In this document: positions 27,615-40,743 of the stretch, one piece after another
Layout of the letters: each line of letters begins with the position of its first letter
Position numbering within the stretch: position 1 is the first letter of the stretch
Assembly: GCF_027912515.1 (NCBI RefSeq)
Contig: NZ_CP115464.1
Location: 868,001 to 932,000 of the forward strand
Source: Brevundimonas sp. NIBR10
GTDB lineage: Bacteria; Pseudomonadota; Alphaproteobacteria; Caulobacterales; Caulobacteraceae
Direction of reading: 5' to 3'
DNA length: 64,000 nt
Program-made: the position numbers and the translations under genes
The notes under the pieces: generated by a model
Database searches by the model: none
What the model saw: the letters and a program-made list of their open reading frames with translations, nothing else
Told to the model about the DNA's origin: nothing

Positions 27615-28039
27615 CAGAGTGGCTTTGAGGGTGAGGTCAGACGATCAGGTCAGCCGCCAATGGCGAGCCAGCTGACCGGATGCGACTTGCAAAAGTCCGC
27701 GCTTCAAAACTGTCGGATCGGTCCGGGGGCCGGTGCTCACCGCAACGGGCGGAAGGTGTCTGATGCACTGCTCGCACGTCTGGACAGTGAAGGCGGTCTT
27801 GGTGCTCTTCAGCGAGCGTCAGGGTCCATCGTGCGAGAAAATGCGGCTGTTTCGCGTGAACGAAAAGGAAAGACAACAAGAACTGAGTGCACTTAATTTG
27901 CACACGCCTCCCCGTAACGCGTTGAAATCGCGGTAAAATCAACCTAGTCCATCATCGGAGCGACGGACAGGGTGCGGGACACATTGCTGGACGGGGCGTC
28001 GGCCATGGCCGTCCCTATGGCGACCCAGTGTGACCGCGT
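27615..28039. other. No gene seen (425 bases)
   Basis: Lies between the aldo/keto reductase and rppH. Base composition is less GC-rich around 27820-27950, and no motif-bearing frame, tRNA or terminator was found. It marks the change from regulator/oxidoreductase cassettes to core chromosome genes. Confidence 0.4.
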
Positions 28040-28522
28040 CTAGGCCGCGAACTCCGCAAAGGCCGCCACCACCTGCTCATAGGCCGCCCGCTTGAACGGC
28101 ACGATCAGGTCGCAGGCCTCCGACAGCGCTCCCCAGCGCCAGGCATCGAACTCGACCTCGTCGTGCTGGTTCAGGTCGATCTCGGTATCCTCGCCGGTAA
28201 AGCGATAGGCGAACCACATCTGGCGCTGACCGTCCCACGGCTTGCGGCCCTCGCGCAGATGCCGGGCCCTCAGCTCGGCCGGGAAGTCATAGAGGACCTC
28301 CTCCACGGTCCGGCCCAGCGGCTCGACCGAGGTGACGCCCGTCTCCTCGTGCAACTCGCGCAGGGCCGCCGCCTCCAGGGCCTCGCCCTTGTCGACACCG
28401 CCCTGCGGGAACTGCCAGTTGTGGGGACCATCGACGCCCGCCCGACGGCCGTACCAGACCAGGCCCTCGCGGTTGAACAGCACGACGCCGACATTGGGGC
28501 GATAGAGGGTCAGGTCAGGCAT
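28040..28522 (-). CDS. rppH: RNA pyrophosphohydrolase (Nudix)
   Basis: A 160-residue Nudix hydrolase that removes pyrophosphate from 5'-triphosphorylated RNA and starts mRNA decay. The Nudix box is GGVDKGEALEAAALRELHEE followed by TGV. YRPNVGVVLFNREGLVWYG and the WQFPQGGVDKGE context are typical RppH. Length matches the family. No operon partner is evident; the next minus-strand gene upstream is 86 bases away. Confidence 0.93.
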   Translation of the reverse strand: MPDLTLYRPNVGVVLFNREGLVWYGRRAGVDGPHNWQFPQGGVDKGEALEAAALRELHEETGVTSVEPLGRTVEEVLYDFPAELRARHLREGRKPWDGQRQMWFAYRFTGEDTEIDLNQHDEVEFDAWRWGALSEACDLIVPFKRAAYEQVVAAFAEFAA

Positions 28523-28608
28523 CGTGTGGCTTCGTGCTGTGTGATTCGATAGGCGCCGTTAGTGGTCGATCTGGACCCCGACCGCCAGCGTCGCCGCAGA
28601 GGTGCCGG

Positions 28609-29451
28609 TCAGCGCGGCCCGGTCAGCCGGATCTCGAAAAGTTTCGGCCAGTTCTTGCCGGTGACGAACAGGCGTTTGCCATCGGCGTCCCAGGCGATGC
28701 CGTTGAGGACGTCGTCGGCAGGGTCGGCGCGCTCGGATGCGGGCAGCAGGCCGGTCAGGTCGATCACGCCTGTGATGTTTCCGGTCGCCGGGTCGATGCG
28801 GACGATGATGTCGGACTGCCAGACATTGGCGAAGACCTCGCCCTCGACCCATTCCAGCTCGTTCAGCTTGCCGATCGGCCGGCCCTGCCAGGTCACGGGA
28901 ACGCGGCCGGTCTCGACGAGGGTCTCGGGATCGAGGAACCGCAGCGCCGCCGTGCCGTCCGACAGGATCACCCGGCTGGCGTCATGGGTCAGGCCCCAGC
29001 CCTCGCCGGCATAGGCGAACTCGCCGCGCGGCTCGAGGTCGTCCAGGTCCCAGACGAACCCCTTCCGGTTCCGCCAGGTCAGCGACAGGATCCGGTCGCC
29101 GACGACGGTCAGCCCCTCCCCGAAATAGGTCTCGTCAATCTCGCGGCGGTCCAGCACCTCGCCGGTCTCCAGCCGGACCTTGCGGATGGTAGAGGGGAAC
29201 CGGCCGGTGCTCTCGATCAGCACGCCGTCATGGAACTCGAGGCCCTGGGTGAAGGCAGTCGGGTCGTGCGGATAGGTATTGACCACCTCGTACCCATAGA
29301 CCGGCGGGCGGGCCGGTGCAGGCACGGTGGGCGACGCCGGAGCGGCCTGCGGAGAGACCGGAGCCGGCGTCTGGGCCAGACAGGTTCCGGCGATCAGAAG
29401 GGCCGAAAGCCCCGCGACCGCCGAAAGCCTGCGCAGGCCGGGCCCTGGCAT
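28609..29451 (-). CDS. Glutaminyl-peptide cyclotransferase, exported
   Basis: A 280-residue plant/bacterial-type glutaminyl cyclase (beta-propeller), which forms N-terminal pyroglutamate on exported peptides. A signal peptide (LSAVAGLSALLIAGTCLAQ) and a proline/alanine-rich linker precede YPHDPTAFTQGLEF, LTWRNRKGFVWDLD, GKLNELEWVEGEVFANVW and DVLNGIAWDADGKRLFVTGK, all family hallmarks. Its ATG overlaps the terC stop by one base (TGATG), so the two are coupled. Confidence 0.88.
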   Translation of the reverse strand: MPGPGLRRLSAVAGLSALLIAGTCLAQTPAPVSPQAAPASPTVPAPARPPVYGYEVVNTYPHDPTAFTQGLEFHDGVLIESTGRFPSTIRKVRLETGEVLDRREIDETYFGEGLTVVGDRILSLTWRNRKGFVWDLDDLEPRGEFAYAGEGWGLTHDASRVILSDGTAALRFLDPETLVETGRVPVTWQGRPIGKLNELEWVEGEVFANVWQSDIIVRIDPATGNITGVIDLTGLLPASERADPADDVLNGIAWDADGKRLFVTGKNWPKLFEIRLTGPR

Positions 29452-30281
29452 CAGTGGGTGGGGTCCAGCGCCGCCTCGGCCTCGGCCTCCCTGGCCCGCG
29501 CCTCGGCCTGATCGGCCGTTTCGCGCGCCCTTTGGGCCTTCTCCTGTTTGGTCTGGGACCGTCGGCTCAGCATGTTGAGCGCCTCGACCCCCGCGGAGAA
29601 GGCCATGGCGGCGTAGATGTAGCCCTTGGGCACATGGAAGCCGAAGCCGTCGGCGATCAGCACCAGACCGATCATCAGCAGGAAACCCAGGGCCAGCATG
29701 ACCACGGTGGGGTTCTTGGCGATGAAGTTGGCCAGGGGGTCGGCGGCCAGCAGCATGACCGTCACGGCGGCCAGGACGGCGACCACCATGATCGGCAGGT
29801 GCTCGGTCATGCCGACGGCCGTCAGGATGGAGTCGATCGAGAAGACCAGGTCCAGGATGATGATCTGGAAGATCGCGGCCCCTGCGTTGGAAATGACCAC
29901 ATCCTTCTTGTCCAGCACGTCATGGCTCGGCGTGGGATCGACCGTGTGGTGGATCTCCTTGGTCGCCTTCCAGATCAGGAACAGGCCGCCTGCGATCAGG
30001 ATCAGGTCCTTCCACGAGAACTCGTTTCCGAACACCGTGAAGACAGGCTGGATCAGCCCGACCAGCCAGGCGATGATCGACAGCAGGGCCAGACGCATGA
30101 CCAAGGCCAGGCCGATGCCGATGCGGCGGACGCGGGTACGGTGTTCCGGCGGCAGCTTGTTCGACAGGATCGAGATGAAGATCAGGTTGTCGATCCCGAG
30201 CACCACCTCCATCACCACAAGGGTGACGAGCGCGGCCCAGGCCGCTGGGTCGGTCAGAAGAGGGGCGATGGAGTCGAACAT
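29451..30281 (-). CDS. TerC family integral membrane protein
   Basis: A 276-residue TerC-type protein with about seven membrane segments. The conserved acidic membrane motifs are [15 protein letters not shown] and [16 protein letters not shown]. Family members take part in metal (manganese) export and metallation of secreted proteins. The C-terminus (about residues 238-276) is a charged, alanine-rich, probably coiled-coil tail beyond the usual TerC end. It is divergent from the ATP synthase operon and followed without a gap by the cyclotransferase gene. Confidence 0.88.
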   Translation of the reverse strand: MFDSIAPLLTDPAAWAALVTLVVMEVVLGIDNLIFISILSNKLPPEHRTRVRRIGIGLALVMRLALLSIIAWLVGLIQPVFTVFGNEFSWKDLILIAGGLFLIWKATKEIHHTVDPTPSHDVLDKKDVVISNAGAAIFQIIILDLVFSIDSILTAVGMTEHLPIMVVAVLAAVTVMLLAADPLANFIAKNPTVVMLALGFLLMIGLVLIADGFGFHVPKGYIYAAMAFSAGVEALNMLSRRSQTKQEKAQRARETADQAEARAREAEAEAALDPTH

Positions 30282-30405
30282 GCGGGTTCCTGATCAGCTT
30301 TGCCGCCTTCTAACGCAGGACAGGCCTGTCAGGCCATAGGGGCCGCGCGTCGGATTGTCGCCGCTCCGACACGCGCCGGGTGCGACCAATGGGGTCGATC
30401 ACGAC

Positions 30406-30435
30406 TTGTTGCGACCGGCAAAAGCCCATGCTATC
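30406..30435 (+). promoter_or_regulatory. Possible promoter of the atp operon
   Basis: TTGTTG (30406-30411) and GCTATC (30430-30435), spaced by 18 bases, resemble an alphaproteobacterial housekeeping promoter upstream of atpH. The remaining 290-base gap from terC holds nothing else recognised. Confidence 0.3.
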
Positions 30436-30571
30436 AGGCGCCCGGCTTCCAGGGGGCGTTTCGCACGAAACGGCCCTTGGCGTGCTTTCCTAAAGCATTT
30501 CAGGCCTTTGGCTGTCGCGGACCCTCGCGAACGGTCGCGAACACTCGAAGCTGATCCGGACGGACCCGACC

Positions 30572-31126
30572 TTGGCAGACGATTTCAGGACGACGGAAGT
30601 CGGCGCACGCTACGCACAGGCGCTGTTTGATCTCGCGCTCGAGACCGGAAAGCTGGACCTCGTCCGCGCCGACCTCGCCTCGCTGAAAGCCGCCTGGATC
30701 GAAAGCGCCGACCTGCGCCGTCTGGCCACCTCGCCGGTGATCGCCGCCGAGGACCAGTCCAAGGGTCTGGCCGCCATCGCCGTGAAGGCCAAGTTCCACC
30801 AGACGACCCAGAATTTCCTCGGCCTGCTGGCCCAGAACGGCCGCGCCCGCGATCTGGCCGCCGTCATCACCGGCTTCGAGGCTCTGTACGCCAGGCACAC
30901 GGGCGTCGTCGCCGCCGAGGTCGTCTCGACCCAGGCCCTGACGACGGCCCAGCTGACCCACATCCGCAACGCCATCCGCGAGGCGGTCGGCAAGGCCCCC
31001 GAACTGACTGCGCGGGTCGATCCGTCGATCCTGGGCGGCCTCAAGGTCAAGGTCGGGTCGAAGCTGTTCGACGCCTCGCTGAAGACCAAGCTCGACCAGA
31101 TGAAGTTCGCCCTTCGCCGGGCCTGA
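30572..31126 (+). CDS. atpH: F1 ATP synthase delta subunit
   Basis: A 184-residue subunit linking F1 to the peripheral stalk. RYAQALFDLALETGKLDLV is the family N-terminus and VDPSILGGLKVKVGSKLFDAS the family C-terminus. Translation appears to start at TTG (30572); no ATG or GTG precedes the conserved part in frame. It is the first gene of atpHAGDC, and the F0 genes are not in the window, the usual split in alphaproteobacteria. Confidence 0.95.
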   Translation: MADDFRTTEVGARYAQALFDLALETGKLDLVRADLASLKAAWIESADLRRLATSPVIAAEDQSKGLAAIAVKAKFHQTTQNFLGLLAQNGRARDLAAVITGFEALYARHTGVVAAEVVSTQALTTAQLTHIRNAIREAVGKAPELTARVDPSILGGLKVKVGSKLFDASLKTKLDQMKFALRRA

Positions 31127-31178
31127 TACACACCGCCAACCACGATTGACTGCCGGGCCTTGCGAGGTCCGCACCTGA

Positions 31179-32738
<1,560 letters not shown>

Positions 32739-32770
32739 GCCTGACCCGGAAGCTGAGAGAGTAGCGCCCG

Positions 32771-35222
<2,452 letters not shown>

Positions 35223-35225
35223 TCC

Positions 35226-35495
35226 ATGGCCGGCAAGCTCAGCTTCTCGCTGGTGTCGCCTGAACGCGAGGTCTTTTCCGGCCTCGTGGATCAGGTCGAT
35301 GCGCCGGGCGTCGAGGGCGACTTCGGCGTCCTGCCCGACCATGCGCCGTTCATGACGGCCCTGCGCGAAGGCACGGTCACCGTGTTCGACGGCTCGGCCC
35401 GTCGCGTGTTCGAGGTCCACGGCGGCTTCGCCGACGTGACCCCCGCCGGCCTGACCATCCTGGCCGAACAGGCCTCGGAGGTCGCGGCGGCCTAA
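35226..35495 (+). CDS. atpC: F1 ATP synthase epsilon subunit, short form
   Basis: An 89-residue subunit containing only the N-terminal beta-sandwich: KLSFSLVSPEREVFSGLVDQ, PGVEGDFGVLPDHAPFMTAL and VHGGFADVTPAGLTILAEQA. The C-terminal two-helix domain, which makes typical epsilon subunits about 130-140 residues and gives inhibitory control, is absent. Position and the terminator downstream show that this is the natural end of the operon and the gene is not broken. Confidence 0.95.
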   Translation: MAGKLSFSLVSPEREVFSGLVDQVDAPGVEGDFGVLPDHAPFMTALREGTVTVFDGSARRVFEVHGGFADVTPAGLTILAEQASEVAAA

Positions 35496-35520
35496 GCCTC
35501 GCCTTCCATTTCCGCGTGAT

Positions 35521-35555
35521 CCGGGCCCCGTGTTTCGACACGGGGCCCGGTTTCG
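35521..35555 (+). terminator. Rho-independent terminator of atpHAGDC
   Basis: A perfect 13-base-pair stem, CCGGGCCCCGTGT with ACACGGGGCCCGG, closes a TTCG loop (35521-35550) and is followed by TTTCGTT. It lies 26 bases after the atpC stop. Confidence 0.9.
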
Positions 35556-35664
35556 TTCCGGCCGGGTGACCCGTGGCCTTGGCATCCCCGTCGGGTCATC
35601 AGCTTTCGACGCTGGTACCGTGCACCGCGACCGGCATGATGGGACGATCCCTTCGGAGCCGCCC

Positions 35665-36114
35665 GTGTCCCTCCTGCCCGCCCTCATGGCCAGTCTCGCG
35701 CTTCAAACCGGCGTGGCCGAGGCCGTCGGACCTGCCCTCGATCGCGTGTGCATGATTCCGGCTTCCGCCTCGGCGCGGACCAGGCAGCGGCGGGCGCGGG
35801 CGGCGGGGTTCGAGTTCTGGGGCGACTTCTACGAGCTTGCCCGCGCCGATGGATCGATCGCGGCTCGCGTCACCGGTGACAGCTGTACCCTGGACATGAT
35901 GCTTGAGCGAAACGCGCAGGATGGCGTGGATCGTGCGCTTCAGGCCTGGGCCGCCGCACAGGGGCTGACCCAGGCGCTGGACCAGACTGCCGAGGGCGTG
36001 GCGGAGCGGGATCGCTACCGCCTCAACGGCGGCCGGCTGAGATGGAGCGTGACCCGGTCTCAGGCCGATGACGAGCCGGCCCTGATCCTTGTCACCTGGC
36101 GGCCGCGCGGCTAG
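35665..36114 (+). CDS. Hypothetical exported protein
   Basis: A 149-residue protein from the GTG at 35665, which has GGAG ten bases upstream. The N-terminus MSLLPALMASLALQTGVAEA looks like a signal peptide. The rest includes ARAAGFEFWGDFYELARADG, two cysteines (Cys in RVCMI and SCTLDM) and a C-terminal DEPALILVTWRPRG. I do not recognise the family. It lies 47 bases before the CoA-transferase gene and could be co-transcribed. Confidence 0.6.
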   Translation: MSLLPALMASLALQTGVAEAVGPALDRVCMIPASASARTRQRRARAAGFEFWGDFYELARADGSIAARVTGDSCTLDMMLERNAQDGVDRALQAWAAAQGLTQALDQTAEGVAERDRYRLNGGRLRWSVTRSQADDEPALILVTWRPRG

Positions 36115-36160
36115 GCCTGCGAAGCGTCGCGACCGGCGCACTTCGCTAGGGGATGCCGTC

Positions 36161-37291
36161 TTGACCCTCCCGCCCGGGCCCCTAGCGGGAGTCCGCATCG
36201 TCGAGTTCGACGCCATCGGCCCGGTGCCGCTGGCGGCCATGCTGCTGGCCGATCTGGGGGCCGAGATCGTGCGGATCGCGCGAGCCCCGAACTCGGGCCA
36301 GGCCTGGGACGACACAGGCGGGGCGGTGCTGAACCGCAACCGGAAACACGTCCATCTGGATCTGAAAGTCCCGGCCGACCGCGATCGGGCCCTGTCCCTA
36401 GTCGCACGTGCCGATGCGGTGATCGAGGGCTTCCGGCCAGGCGTCATGGAACGGTTGGGCCTCGGGCCGGACGCGTGTTTGACCGTCAACCCCCGGCTGG
36501 CCTTCGTGCGCATGACCGGCTGGGGTCAGACCGGGCCACTGGCCGAGCGGGCCGGGCACGACCTCAACTATATCGCGGTGACGGGCGTGCTGGAGGCCAT
36601 GGGCTCGCCGGACCGGCCGCCGCCCGTGCCACTGAATCTGGTCGGGGACTATGGCGGCGGGTCGATGTTCGCGGTCATGGGGCTGCTGGCTGCCATCATA
36701 TCCGCGCGGGCCTCGGGTCGGGGACAGGTCGTCGATGTGGCCATGACCGACGGGGTCGCGGCCCTCTCCAGCCTGTTCCACGGGCTGGCGGCGTCGGGTC
36801 TGTGGATGAACGCGCGTGGGCTGAACCTGCTGGACGGCTCCAAACCCTTCTACCGCTGCTATGCCTGTGCCGACGGGCGATCCGTCGCGGTCGGGGCGCT
36901 GGAGCCGGCCTTCTTCGGCCGATTGCTGGCCGGGCTGGACCTCGATCCCGCCGCCTTCAACCAGTTCGATCCGTCCGGTTGGCCCGCGATGGCCGAGACC
37001 TTCGCCGGGGTCTTTGCCACACGGACCCGCGACGAATGGGCCGCGCGGTTCGAGGGCACCGACGCCTGCGTGTCGCCGGTGCTCGATTTCGCCGAGGCGG
37101 CCGACCATCCGCACAACGCCGCGCGCCAAACCCTGATCGAGGTCGATGGGGTGCGCCAGCCGGCCCCGGCGCCTCGGTTCTCCGATACCCCTGCCGCCAT
37201 CGACCCGGCGCGACGCGGCCTGATCGACATCGACCACGCCCTCGCCGCCTGGAGCGATCAGGCGATGCCCGCGCCGCCCGTCACGCCATAG
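36161..37291 (+). CDS. Family III CoA-transferase / alpha-methylacyl-CoA racemase-like
   Basis: A 376-residue CaiB/BaiF-family enzyme. GVRIVEFDAIGPVPLAAMLLAD is the family N-terminus, followed by LNRNRKHVHLDLK, GFRPGVMERLGLG and AGHDLNYIAVTGVLEAMG. The aspartate in GHDLNY fits the racemase catalytic residue. The best sub-assignment is 2-methylacyl-CoA racemase, acting in branched-chain fatty acid metabolism. A TTG at 36161 with AGGGG upstream is the preferred start. Its 3' end overlaps the convergent SDR gene by 34 bases. Confidence 0.85.
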   Translation: MTLPPGPLAGVRIVEFDAIGPVPLAAMLLADLGAEIVRIARAPNSGQAWDDTGGAVLNRNRKHVHLDLKVPADRDRALSLVARADAVIEGFRPGVMERLGLGPDACLTVNPRLAFVRMTGWGQTGPLAERAGHDLNYIAVTGVLEAMGSPDRPPPVPLNLVGDYGGGSMFAVMGLLAAIISARASGRGQVVDVAMTDGVAALSSLFHGLAASGLWMNARGLNLLDGSKPFYRCYACADGRSVAVGALEPAFFGRLLAGLDLDPAAFNQFDPSGWPAMAETFAGVFATRTRDEWAARFEGTDACVSPVLDFAEAADHPHNAARQTLIEVDGVRQPAPAPRFSDTPAAIDPARRGLIDIDHALAAWSDQAMPAPPVTP

Positions 37292-38151
37292 ACCTCACCG
37301 GTCGTAAAGCTGGATTCTTGGGACGCCAGCAGCACATAGACTGGCGCGATCTCCACCGGCTGACCCGGACGGCCGAAGGCGGACTGTTCGCCGAAATGCT
37401 GGACCTTCTCCTGAGGCTGGCCGCCCGAGGGTTGCAGCACGGTCCAGAACGGACCGGGGGCTACGACATTGGCGCGGATGCCCTTCTCGATCAGCTGCTT
37501 GGCCAGGGCCTTGGTATAGGCGACGATCCCGGCCTTGGTGGTCGCATAGTCCAGCAGGATGGCCGAGGGCTCATAGGCCTGGATCGAGGCCGTGGTGATC
37601 ACCGAGGCCCCCGCCGGTAAATGCGGCACTGCCGCCTGGACGATCCAGTGCAGGGCGTACAGGTTGGTCTTCATGGTCACGTCGAAATCGGCGGTGGAGA
37701 CCTGGGACACGTCTTCGCGGAACTGCTGGTGGCCGGCATTGATCACCAGGATGTCGAGCCCGCCCAGACCCTCGACCGCCTTTTCGACCATCTGGCGGCA
37801 CCAGGATTCGTCGGTGACGTCGCCGGCCAGGGCGACGGCGGTGCGGCCCTCCGCCTCGATCAATTTGATCACGTCGTCGGCGTCGTCGGCTTCGGACGAC
37901 AGATAGCCGATGGCCACGTCGGCACCTTCCCGTGCATAGGCGATGGCGGCGGCGCGACCGATGCCAGAATCACCGCCGGTGATCAGGGCCTTGCGACCGG
38001 CCAGCCGATCCGACCCCTTGTAGCTGGTCTCGCCGTGATCCGGCTCGGGCGTCATCCGCTCGGCCAGGCCCGGTGCGGGTTGCGGCTGTTTCGGAAAGGG
38101 CGGGCGCGGATACTGTTCGCGCGGATCCTGCATCGTCAGGCGATCGGTCAT
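37258..38151 (-). CDS. SDR family oxidoreductase (YghA/YhdF-like)
   Basis: A 297-residue classical-fold SDR with a long N-terminal leader (PREQYPRPPFPKQPQPAPGL...), typical of the stress-associated YghA/YhdF group. The cofactor motif is ALITGGDSGIGRAAAIA and the active site includes DYATTKAGIVAYTKALAKQL (Tyr and Lys four residues apart). The C-terminus VLLASQESSFTTGEVYGVTGG is standard. The substrate is unknown. Confidence 0.88.
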   Translation of the reverse strand: MTDRLTMQDPREQYPRPPFPKQPQPAPGLAERMTPEPDHGETSYKGSDRLAGRKALITGGDSGIGRAAAIAYAREGADVAIGYLSSEADDADDVIKLIEAEGRTAVALAGDVTDESWCRQMVEKAVEGLGGLDILVINAGHQQFREDVSQVSTADFDVTMKTNLYALHWIVQAAVPHLPAGASVITTASIQAYEPSAILLDYATTKAGIVAYTKALAKQLIEKGIRANVVAPGPFWTVLQPSGGQPQEKVQHFGEQSAFGRPGQPVEIAPVYVLLASQESSFTTGEVYGVTGGAGIA

Positions 38152-38211
38152 GGGAAGGCTCTCGGCTGGGAGTGAGCCGAATGAACACCGCCGGGCCGAT
38201 TGGGTTCTGGC

Positions 38212-38883
38212 TCAGCTCGCGCGGAAGGCCGCGATGGCATCGACGGTGGCCCGGACCTGGGTCTCGATCCCGGCCCAGTCGCCGGCCTTGACCGCCGCAT
38301 CGGTGATCAGCTTGGAGCCCATGCCTGCCGCCACGATGCCCGCGCCGAACCACTTGGCGATGGACGCTGCGTCCGGATCGACGCCGCCGGTCGGCATGAT
38401 CTTGGTCCAGGGCATGGGCCCCAGCACCGCCTTGACGAAGTCCGGTCCGCCGACCGAGGCCCCGGGGAACAGTTTGATGATCTCGCAGCCCAGCTCCTGC
38501 GCCTCGCCGATGTCGCGCACCGAACCGCAGCCCGGGAAGTAGGCGACCATGCGCCGGTTGCAGACCCGCGCCACGTCGGGCACCAGACAGGGGCTGACCA
38601 CGAACCGCGCGCCGCGATTGAGGAACTGCGCCGCCGTGCCCGCATCGATGATCGAGCCGATGCCGAGAACCACGTCCGGGTCGGTCTTGATCATCTCGCG
38701 ATTGATTTCGCCGAACAGGTCGCAGGCGAAGTCGCCGCGATTGGTGAACTCAACGGCCTTGGCTCCGCCGCGCGCACAGGCCCGGATCACGTTCAGACAG
38801 ACCTCCGGGTCCGAATGATAGAAAACCGGCGCGACGCCCTGGGTCTGGAGGGCGGTCAGGACGCTGAGGCGATCGATGGGCAT
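38212..38883 (-). CDS. eda: 2-dehydro-3-deoxyphosphogluconate aldolase
   Basis: A 223-residue class I aldolase splitting KDPG into pyruvate and glyceraldehyde 3-phosphate, the last Entner-Doudoroff step. The Schiff-base lysine is in CEIIKLFPG, and MPTGGVDPDAASIAKWFGAG closes the barrel. GGAGAG precedes the ATG. The gene stands alone about 4 kb from glk, the nearest member of the zwf-pgl-edd-glk operon that makes its substrate. Confidence 0.9.
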   Translation of the reverse strand: MPIDRLSVLTALQTQGVAPVFYHSDPEVCLNVIRACARGGAKAVEFTNRGDFACDLFGEINREMIKTDPDVVLGIGSIIDAGTAAQFLNRGARFVVSPCLVPDVARVCNRRMVAYFPGCGSVRDIGEAQELGCEIIKLFPGASVGGPDFVKAVLGPMPWTKIMPTGGVDPDAASIAKWFGAGIVAAGMGSKLITDAAVKAGDWAGIETQVRATVDAIAAFRAS

Positions 38884-39033
38884 GGGGCTCTCCGGAAGAT
38901 GCGATCTGCGTCGCCGCTGGGGCCGTGCGCGTCAAGGGCGAGGGCGGTAAACCGGTATCAATCCGTGTGACGAGGCTCCCGGCCCCTTGACCTCGCCCGC
39001 CGCGGCCTCCCTTGTCTTCACAGGGGGCACGGC

Positions 39034-40743
39034 ATGAGCACGGACGGCGATCTGGAGGTGGCGGCGGGGTTTGCGACGGCCCTGGGGCCGCGCGCGGACA
39101 ACCAGGATTTCGGCGGGGTCCATATCGGATCGCCGACGGAGCAGCGGCTGCACGGGATCGTCGCGGTGGTCGCCGACGGAGTCTCGGGGTCCAAGGCCGG
39201 GCGGGTGGCGTCCGAACTGGCGGCCCGCAGCTTCATCGACGGCTATCTGAGCCAGAACCCGCTGGGCGGGATCGCGGCGGCGGGGGTGGCGGCGCTGCGG
39301 GGGTTCAACCGCTGGCTCCATGCGCGGGGCAAGGCCGACCCGGCCATGGCGGGGGCGGCGACGACCTTCACCGCCCTGGTGCTGCGCGGGCGCGAGGCGA
39401 CGGCCCTGCACGTGGGCGACAGCCGGGCCTGGCATTTCCGTGACGGCGTCCTGACCCGGCTGACCGAGGATCACACCTTGTCGCAGCAGGGCCTGAACCA
39501 TGTGTTGTACCGCGCCGTCGGCATCGAACAGGACGTCAAGCTGGACGTCCGGGTCCAGCCGCTGAAGGCCCACGACCGGCTGTTGCTGACCAGCGACGGA
39601 GTCCACGGCGTGGTGGACGATGAGGCCCTGTGCCGCCTGTTGGCCAGGCGTGCCTCACCCGATGCGGATGCGCAGGCCATCGTCGAGGCGGCGACGCTGG
39701 CCGGGACGCGCGACAATGCGACGGCCATCGTGCTGGACGTGGTTCGCATCGCGGCCCTGGACCGCGACGCCATCGGTGCAGAGGCGCAAGGCCTGCCGAT
39801 CCTGCCGACGCCCAAGGTCGGCGACAATGTGGATGGCTATGCGCTGGAGCGGGCGCTGTCGGACGGGAAATACACGCGGCTGTTCCTGGCGCGGGACGGC
39901 AGCGACCCGACGCCGGTCGTGGTCAAGTTTCCGAAACCCACCCTTTTGTCCGAACAGGGCGCGCGGGCGGCCTTTCTGCGCGAGAGCTTCATCGGGCGGC
40001 GCATCGACAGTCCCTTCGTCGGCAAGACCCTGGCGGTCGATGCGGGGCGCCAGAGCCGGCTCTATATCGTCCAGCCCTTCTATGACGGCCAGACCCTGCA
40101 TGGGCGGCTGGCGGGCGAAGGTCCGCTGGACATCCAGTCGGGGGTCTCCACGGCGATCCGGCTGGCGCGTGGGGTGGAGGCCCTTCATCGCCAGACCATC
40201 ACCCATCGCGACATCAAGCCCGACAATGTCATCCTGGAAAAGGGAGGCGGACTGAAGCTGATCGACCTCGGCGTCGCGCGCCTGCCCCGGATCGAAGGGT
40301 TCGGCGCGGAGGATTTCTCCGAGAACGAGGCACCGGGGACGCCGGGCTATATGGCACCGGAGCTTCATTCAGGTGCGGCCGGCGACGCCCTCAGCGACCA
40401 GTTCGCCCTGGGCGTGACCCTCTACCGGATGTTCTGCGGGCCCCAGTATCCGTGGGGCCAGGCCGAGGGTCGCCCCCGTTTCGATCGGCTGACGCGGCCG
40501 ACGACGCACCGGCCCGACATGCCGGCCTGGCTCGAGGCGGCGATCGTGCGGGCCGTCGCGCCCGACCCGGACGACCGGTTCGCCGACGTTCAGGAACTGA
40601 TCCATGTGCTGGAAAGCGGCAGCGCCACGGCGGCCCCGATGGCCGACAGCCTGTCGCTGATGGAACGCTATCCGGTGCGCTTCTGGCAGGCGGTTTCGGC
40701 GGTGCTGGCGGTGCTGCTGTTCATCGCCGTGGTCACGCGCTGA
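39034..40743 (+). CDS. PP2C phosphatase - Ser/Thr kinase fusion, membrane-anchored
   Basis: A 569-residue two-enzyme protein. Residues 1-240 are a PP2C phosphatase with metal-binding motifs RADNQDFGG, VAVVADGVSGSKAG, LHVGDSRAW, LLLTSDGVHG and DNATAIVL. Residues 265-520 are a Hanks-type kinase with VVVKFP (Lys298), catalytic loop HRDIKPDN (391-398), DLG in place of DFG (411-413) and GTPGYMAPE (435-443). One membrane helix near residues 545-565 ends the protein. Such fusions are often found beside nitrate-assimilation genes; none is here. AGGGGG precedes the ATG. Confidence 0.88.
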   Translation: MSTDGDLEVAAGFATALGPRADNQDFGGVHIGSPTEQRLHGIVAVVADGVSGSKAGRVASELAARSFIDGYLSQNPLGGIAAAGVAALRGFNRWLHARGKADPAMAGAATTFTALVLRGREATALHVGDSRAWHFRDGVLTRLTEDHTLSQQGLNHVLYRAVGIEQDVKLDVRVQPLKAHDRLLLTSDGVHGVVDDEALCRLLARRASPDADAQAIVEAATLAGTRDNATAIVLDVVRIAALDRDAIGAEAQGLPILPTPKVGDNVDGYALERALSDGKYTRLFLARDGSDPTPVVVKFPKPTLLSEQGARAAFLRESFIGRRIDSPFVGKTLAVDAGRQSRLYIVQPFYDGQTLHGRLAGEGPLDIQSGVSTAIRLARGVEALHRQTITHRDIKPDNVILEKGGGLKLIDLGVARLPRIEGFGAEDFSENEAPGTPGYMAPELHSGAAGDALSDQFALGVTLYRMFCGPQYPWGQAEGRPRFDRLTRPTTHRPDMPAWLEAAIVRAVAPDPDDRFADVQELIHVLESGSATAAPMADSLSLMERYPVRFWQAVSAVLAVLLFIAVVTR

